Shown: one piece after another, positions 7,440-11,137 of the stretch
Layout: every line of letters begins with the position of its first letter
Position numbering within the stretch: position 1 is the stretch's first letter
NCBI GenBank assembly: GCA_020628975.1
Contig: JAHDEF010000043.1
Span: 1 to 11,137, forward strand
Direction: 5' to 3'
DNA from: Aquimarina sp.
Lineage (GTDB): Bacteria > Bacteroidota > Bacteroidia > Flavobacteriales > Flavobacteriaceae
DNA: 11,137 bases
Program-made: the position numbers and the translations under genes
Notes under the pieces: model-generated
Seen by the model: only the letters and a program-made list of their open reading frames with translations
What the model was told of the DNA's origin: nothing
Database searches by the model: none

Positions 7440-7461
7440 AGCGTTCTCAATTCTAAACGCT
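7440..7461 (-). terminator. Weak hairpin just downstream of the exonuclease gene
   Basis: AGCGTT (7440-7445) and AACGCT (7456-7461) form a 6-bp stem with a 10-nt loop, beginning 6 bases past the stop codon of the minus-strand exonuclease gene. No U tract follows on that strand, so strong termination is unlikely. It may give partial termination or an mRNA processing point ahead of the FAH-family gene. Confidence 0.25.
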
Positions 7462-7466
7462 CTTAT

Positions 7467-8237
7467 CTAGTTGGTTGAAAGTTTTCTTAGTCGAATAGCA
7501 GTTAACACCTTTTTAGTGTATAAAGGGAAATCAGCATTCTGGATCCAACTAAAATAACCAGGTTCTTTTTCAAGTACCTCGTCAACAAGCTTTCCTTTGT
7601 GTTTTCCGAAAGTAAATACTTCTTGATTATCCTCATTGTAGGCAATAAAACCAGCAAAATCAACCACTCTTTTACGTTGGCTGAATTCTGCTAAAAATTT
7701 CGTGTCATTTTCCAATTCGGGATAACGATCGAGTTGGGCGCAAAGTACTTCGTAGGTAGCGGTAGTATCAGCTTCAGCACTATGCGCATTAGTTAAATCT
7801 TTATCACAATAAAAACGGTATGCAGCCACCAAGGTACGTTGTTCCATTTTATGAAAAATATTCTGTACATCTACAGCGACTCTTTTATTCATATCGAAAT
7901 CCAAACCGACACGTAACATTTCTTCAGCTAATAAAGGAATGTCAAATTTATTAGAATTGTACCCGCCTAAATCGCAGCCAGCAATCATTTGACTTATTTG
8001 AGGCGCTAATTGTTTAAAGGTAGGTTCATTGGCTACTTTGGCGTCATCAATACCATGAATTGCGGTAGTTGCAGCTGGTATAGGCATTTCAGGATTTACT
8101 AACCAAGTCTTACTTTCTTTATTTCCGTTAGGAAAAACTTTTAGAATAGCAATTTCAACAATACGATCTTTAGTAATATTTGTACCAGTGGTTTCTAGAT
8201 CAAAAAAACACATCGGTTTTGTTAGGTTCAAATTCAT
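7467..8237 (-). CDS. DEDDh 3'-5' exonuclease (DnaQ/ExoX-like)
   Basis: The 256-residue protein has an RNase T/DnaQ-type exonuclease domain (about 8-175) with the full DEDDh set: Asp13 and Glu15 in FFDLETTG, Asp99 in NSNKFDIPLL, and His152 and Asp157 in NAHSAEAD. This predicts Mg2+-dependent 3'-5' removal of nucleotides from DNA or RNA ends. A second small domain (about 190-250) contains FTFGKHKGKLVDEVLEKEPGYFSWI. I recognise this as the ExoX-like C-terminal domain, often found behind such exonucleases. It is not the epsilon subunit fused to polymerase III, since no polymerase region is present. A role in repair or nucleic-acid turnover is likely but unspecific. A good promoter match lies 24 bases upstream of the start, making this the probable first gene of a unit that continues through the FAH-family, Hpt and cinA genes. 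Confidence 0.93.
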   Translation of the reverse strand: MNLNLTKPMCFFDLETTGTNITKDRIVEIAILKVFPNGNKESKTWLVNPEMPIPAATTAIHGIDDAKVANEPTFKQLAPQISQMIAGCDLGGYNSNKFDIPLLAEEMLRVGLDFDMNKRVAVDVQNIFHKMEQRTLVAAYRFYCDKDLTNAHSAEADTTATYEVLCAQLDRYPELENDTKFLAEFSQRKRVVDFAGFIAYNEDNQEVFTFGKHKGKLVDEVLEKEPGYFSWIQNADFPLYTKKVLTAIRLRKLSTN

Positions 8238-8260
8238 GTTTTAGTTTTCGCTTAGTTAAC

Positions 8261-8268
8261 CAAAGTTA
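8261..8268 (-). promoter_or_regulatory. Candidate -7 promoter element for the exonuclease-cinA unit
   Basis: On the minus strand this reads TAACTTTG, an exact match to the Bacteroidetes -7 consensus TAnnTTTG, 24 bp upstream of the exonuclease ATG. That would give a leader of about 20 nt. The -33 region on this strand has only GTTAG-like sequence, with no clear TTTG. Position and exactness support it; a chance match in AT-rich DNA remains possible. Confidence 0.5.
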
Positions 8269-8432
8269 CAGTTTAAAAATTACAGTTCATAGCTAACTTT
8301 TAGAAAGGATATCATCTCAAAAATGAATTTAAGCTACTATTTAAGAATTTATGAATCTAAGAATCGAACGCTTATGAAAATTTTATTTTACGTTATTTTG
8401 GAACTAATAGGTTGAATAATAATTTGTTTCGA

Positions 8433-9059
8433 ATGCGTAATTTACTATTGATAGTGTTTTTTTTAGGAATAGTCCAAACATCACAAGCTCAACAAAAGCA
8501 AAATGGAGTAAGCATAGTTGAAAAAAAAGACACTAAGCGACATTATATATATGCCAAAAATGAGGCCGATAGTCCTCGTAGCGTTTTTTTAAAAGTTTCG
8601 GCAACGGGGTATCGTAGAAGAGCCGATCGACCTACCATAAAAATGGTACCTCCTAAAAGCGAAGTGTTGATGCTAACACTTATACCCCTAAGAGACACAA
8701 TTTCAGAATATACGTACATTTTTGTAGCCAATACAGAAGCTGAAAATTTGGGTATTATACGGGAAAAAAATCCCACAGAAAGTATGGGACTCAATGAATT
8801 CATTGAGAGTCATGATTTAATTTTTACTAAATCAGGAAACAATAAATGTGATTACTTGATTACAGCGTTGCAAGAAGCACGAAAAAAATTTAGAGAAGTA
8901 GAAATAGAAAACAAAGATTGGGCTTTCGATTATGCATTACAATATTTAAAGAATAGAGGACAAAAACTAGATACTATTGCTTTACCAATGGCGCTTTTAA
9001 AAGGAAAAGTAATTCAGCCCATTAAAGATATTTCTGTTTTTGTGCAAAATTTGGAATAA
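8433..9059 (+). CDS. Secreted protein, beta-sandwich plus degenerate glutaredoxin-like domain (unknown function)
   Basis: I do not recognise a named family. The ATG at 8433 gives 208 residues beginning with a clear signal peptide: MRNLLLIVFFLGIVQTSQA, cut before Gln20. A TTG seven codons upstream (8412) is a possible but poorer start. Residues about 25-105 look like an all-beta, Ig-like domain, with alternating hydrophobic strands such as SVFLKVSATGYRRR and YTYIFVAN. Residues about 118-208 look like a thioredoxin/glutaredoxin fold: strand DLIFTKSG, then NNKC where CxxC is expected (Asn136, Cys139), a long helix, a second strand FREVEIEN, and LPMALLKGKVIQPI with Pro185 at the cis-Pro position. 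Only one of the two redox cysteines remains, so it is unlikely to be an ordinary disulfide reductase. The gene stands alone, divergent from the exonuclease gene and followed by a weak terminator-like hairpin. Both domain calls are inferences from pattern. Confidence 0.75.
   Translation: MRNLLLIVFFLGIVQTSQAQQKQNGVSIVEKKDTKRHYIYAKNEADSPRSVFLKVSATGYRRRADRPTIKMVPPKSEVLMLTLIPLRDTISEYTYIFVANTEAENLGIIREKNPTESMGLNEFIESHDLIFTKSGNNKCDYLITALQEARKKFREVEIENKDWAFDYALQYLKNRGQKLDTIALPMALLKGKVIQPIKDISVFVQNLE
8790..8807. repeat. Perfect 18-bp palindrome inside the secreted-protein gene
   Basis: CTCAATGAATTCATTGAG is its own reverse complement, with 9-bp arms and no spacer, and is centred on GAATTC. It lies within the coding sequence for the residues around GLNEFIESH. 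Immediately upstream are short GGGA/TCCC/TGGGA complementary segments (8761-8789). It may be a coincidence of codon choice. Confidence 0.35.
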
Positions 9060-9099
9060 TCCAAAACTTCTACCTAAATCTTCTTACTGCTTTGCTTCC

Positions 9100-9120
9100 A
9101 CAAAAAGAGTGCTTTTTTGT
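9100..9120 (+). terminator. Candidate intrinsic terminator after the secreted-protein gene
   Basis: ACAAAAAG (9100-9107), loop AGTG, then CTTTTTTGT (9112-9120) forms an 8-bp stem with one bulged T, about 40 bases past the stop codon at 9059. The stem is mostly A-T pairs, and the T-rich right arm serves as the U tract. It is weak, but it is in the right place between two tandem genes that probably have separate promoters. Confidence 0.4.
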
Positions 9121-9227
9121 CTTTAAAGTTCTTCATTTTAACCTAGTTTTTAGATTTCACCTGTTTATACCTATTTCTTGATTATATTGTTACCCTGTAA
9201 ATTCAGGTTTTATTTAGATTTCAACTT

Positions 9228-10963
9228 ATGATTCGATCGATTCTATTCATTGCCTTTTTATGCTCATTTTTAGTTAAAGCTCAAGAAAATTTCGATTACA
9301 CACTAGTAACCTATTCACAGGTAGGCTACAATAGCCATCTTCCTAAAGTAGCAATGCTGCAGCATAAAACAGCCAATTATTTAGATAAAAAAGCATCATT
9401 TTCTGTACATGAAATGATTTCAGGGAAAGAAGTATTTCGTTCTAAAATAGAAGCCCAAGGGAAAAAGTGGGATAAATATTGGTGGAAACTTGACTTTTCG
9501 AAAGTGAAAGTAGCAGGAGATTATTTTTTGAGAATTCATAAGGGTAAAGAAGTTGTTTATACCACCAAAAAAGAATTGCCCATTAAAATAGAAAAAGATT
9601 TGCTGTGGAATAAAACTTGGTACGATACGGCAATAGCACATTTGAAAATACGCGATAGTTTAAGTTACAAAGAAGAAGGTGGATGGAAAGATTGCGGTAG
9701 TCCACTACAAGAATTGAGTAGTCATGCGATTATGCTTAATGCGTTATGTGATTTGTTAGAATTATCGACAAGCCATATGAACTCCATTCAAATAAAAGAA
9801 GCGTATGAACAATTAGTGGTTGGGGCAGATTATATAACAGTTTGCCAAGATAAAGCGAAAGAAATCGGTTTTCAGGAAGGTGCAGTAATTCATGAAATGA
9901 GAGAAAATTTTAAAGTGGTTACAGGTAATGTGGCTAAAACAGCGATGATTTTAGCTCGTATTTCTCGCTTAATTAAAAAGGATCAACCTGAGCTGGCTGA
10001 AAATTACAAACAACGTTCTATAAAAGCTTATAATTGGATTTCGAAATTCGGACCTGTGTTGCATTGGGATAATGGCAATAATAATTTTGCTATAACCCAT
10101 GGTGCTCCTTATGGAATGCATAAACCACCTAAAGAGTGGATGACACGCGATTTGGTAATGATGATGTGGGCTTCTGTAGAATTATACAAGTGTGGTGAAA
10201 CATCTTATAAAGAAAAAGCCGTTGATTATGCACAGAAAATTATGGCACGACAGGTGCCTAAAAGCAAAGCCGAAGAAGGTTTATATGGGCATTTTTACAC
10301 ATATGATTCTTTTGATTTCACAGAGAAAGCAGATATACATTGTGGTGCTTGGAATGCAAATTACAAGGCTTATAATCAAGGCGGTCATTTTCCACACTAC
10401 CTAATTCCGTTAATTGAAATGACAAATTTGTGGCCCGATCATAAAGATGTAGCCGCATGGAAGTCGACAGTTCATGAATTGCATACCACTATTTTGTGCC
10501 AGCAACACATCAAAATCCATTTAAAATTTTACCTGCAGGATACTATAAAGGTGAAGGGTTACTTAATTGGAGTGGTTGGTATCATGGACACAATAAAATT
10601 TTTGGTTATGCTGCTGGTTTAGCTATGGAATTTTACAAATTGTATAACGATCCTCAATTTATTGATGTTGCTACAGGGAATTTGCAGTGGATAGCAGGGC
10701 TACATTCAGGATTTCATGAAAACAATGCCGAGTTTTCAGCAAGTATGATTGTGGGAATTGGGAACCGATATAAAGAAGACTGGGATGCCATGAAAGGTAC
10801 CATAACCAATGGGTTTGAAGCCGACGCACAGTTTAGGTTAGCAAACCCTTCTAAGGAAACAGATTTGCCAATAGTTTTTGGTGACGAAGGAGGTATTCAT
10901 CATCCTGCTGGTTGGATCAGTGGGCTAACGCGTCTTAAAGCTTATTTGACTTCTCAGAAATAA
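9228..10963 (+). pseudogene. Secreted glycoside hydrolase family 9-like protein, split by a one-base frameshift
   Basis: The upstream frame runs from the ATG at 9228, and the C-terminal part continues in the -1 frame to TAA at 10961-10963. Restoring one G near 10481 joins them into a 578-residue protein, a normal size for an Ig-linked GH9 enzyme. A signal peptide (MIRSILFIAFLCSFLVKA, before QEN) precedes an N-terminal cellulase Ig-like domain (about 28-110: YSQVGYNSHLPKVAML, then WKLDFSKVKVAGDYFLRI). A (alpha/alpha)6-barrel-like region follows. GGWKDCGS (151-158) aligns with the GH9 motif GGWxDAGD: Asp155 is kept, but the catalytic-base Asp is Ser158. The late acid Glu may be Glu554 in GDEGG of the restored protein. 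Unshifted, the upstream frame ends at 10622 with about 46 unrelated residues. It may be a real broken gene, a sequencing error, or two fragments. Polysaccharide activity is uncertain because the base is missing. It stands alone, 7 nt from a convergent sigma-factor gene. Confidence 0.8.
10475..10484 (+). other. Frameshift point in the GH9-like gene
   Basis: The upstream frame reads V-H-E-L through GAATTG and then becomes H-T-T-I-L. The -1 frame reads A-Y-H-Y-F-V-P-A-T-H-Q-N-P-F from GCA at 10481, which fits a GH9-like continuation. One missing G, with TTGGCA reduced to TTGCA, explains the break exactly. A stop codon (TGA, 10475-10477) in the downstream frame limits the crossover to a window of a few bases. 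No slippery heptamer of the X-XXY-YYZ type lies there. Confidence 0.75.
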
Positions 10964-10970
10964 AAGGAAT

Positions 10971-11137
10971 CTATTTTTCTAAGCTTTCCAAAAGTAGTTT
11001 TTTAGCTCGCAGTAGTTTTACCTTGACGTTATTCATGGGTTCTTCTAAAGTGTCTGCCATTTCTTGATAACTCATTTCTTGAAAAAAACGCAATTGTATC
11101 ATTTGTTGATATTTAGGTTTTAGCGTTTTAATGTGTT
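10971..11137 (-). CDS. Sigma-70 family RNA polymerase sigma factor, C-terminal end (partial)
   Basis: The minus strand encodes the last 54 residues of a gene that begins right of the window, ending with TAG at 10971-10973. The peptide contains YQQMIQLRFFQEMSYQEMADTL followed by NNVKVKLLRAKKLLLESLEK. This is the sigma region 4 helix-turn-helix that binds the -35-type (here -33) promoter element: a helix with IQLRFF, a turn at EMSYQEMA and the recognition helix NNVKVKLLRAKKLL. The length after the HTH and the basic LRAKKLL end fit ECF-like sigma factors common in Flavobacteriia. Region 2 is outside the window, so the exact class and any anti-sigma partner are unknown. The stop lies 7 nt from the stop of the convergent GH9-like gene, leaving no room for a terminator between them. 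Confidence 0.88.
   Translation of the reverse strand, partial: HIKTLKPKYQQMIQLRFFQEMSYQEMADTLEEPMNNVKVKLLRAKKLLLESLEK

Noticed and set aside
9194..9207. CCTG-TAAATT-CAGG as an operator ahead of the GH9-like gene.
   Set aside because: Only 4-bp arms with a 6-bp spacer; such symmetry is common by chance.
10192..10404. Plus-strand 70-codon frame inside the GH9-like gene.
   Set aside because: It overlaps a segment where the 9228 frame encodes a conserved-looking barrel region. The composition is Lys/Ile-rich, as expected for an out-of-frame read of AT-rich DNA.
10475..10500. Programmed -1 ribosomal frameshift joining the two GH9-like frames.
   Set aside because: No X-XXY-YYZ slippery sequence and no obvious downstream pseudoknot are present. 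A single missing base explains the break more simply.
1..11137. CRISPR array, tRNA/rRNA, insertion sequence, phage or defence-system content.
   Set aside because: No regularly spaced repeats, tRNA-like cloverleaf, transposase, integrase, restriction or toxin-antitoxin motifs were seen on either strand. The DEDDh exonuclease has ordinary neighbours and no defence-type partner.

Overview
The window is AT-rich (by eye roughly one third G+C). It carries a gene set typical of the Flavobacteriia (Bacteroidota), most likely Flavobacteriaceae: the gliding-motility pair gldB-gldC, a DnaG primase of the flavobacterial type, no clear Shine-Dalgarno sequences, and two exact matches to the Bacteroidetes -7 promoter element TAnnTTTG. 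The genus cannot be named from the sequence.

Layout. (1) Positions 2-2167, plus strand: the last 48 residues of a polyprenyl synthetase, then dnaG with a TTG start 9 nt later. (2) Positions 2162-3699, minus strand: a NarL/LuxR-type response regulator whose 3' end overlaps that of dnaG, with NH3-dependent NAD synthetase nadE upstream of it. (3) Positions 3782-5106, plus strand: gldB-gldC, overlapping by one base, divergent from nadE and ended by a strong hairpin shared with the convergent cinA. (4) Positions 5177-8237, minus strand: a probable four-gene unit reading exonuclease, FAH-family hydrolase, Hpt protein, CinA, with a good promoter match ahead of the exonuclease. (5) Positions 8433-9059, plus strand: a secreted protein that looks like a beta-sandwich joined to a degenerate glutaredoxin-like domain. 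(6) Positions 9228-10963, plus strand: a secreted GH9-like protein split by a one-base frameshift. (7) Positions 10971-11137, minus strand: the 3' end of a sigma-70-family factor.

Function. Most of the window is conserved housekeeping: isoprenoid synthesis, replication priming, NAD synthesis and salvage (NadE plus the NMN-deamidase domain of CinA), gliding and type IX secretion (GldB, GldC), a DEDDh nuclease, and signalling parts. The accessory part is the right-hand end (8.4-11.0 kb). I found no CRISPR array, tRNA, rRNA, insertion sequence, phage gene or obvious defence system, and no strong candidate for an undescribed multi-gene system. The best second-look items are proteins that have lost textbook motif residues: a primase without any zinc ligand, a GH9-like protein without the catalytic-base Asp, a glutaredoxin-like domain with half a CxxC, and a receiver domain with a changed acidic pocket. 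The frameshift in the GH9-like gene is also worth checking.
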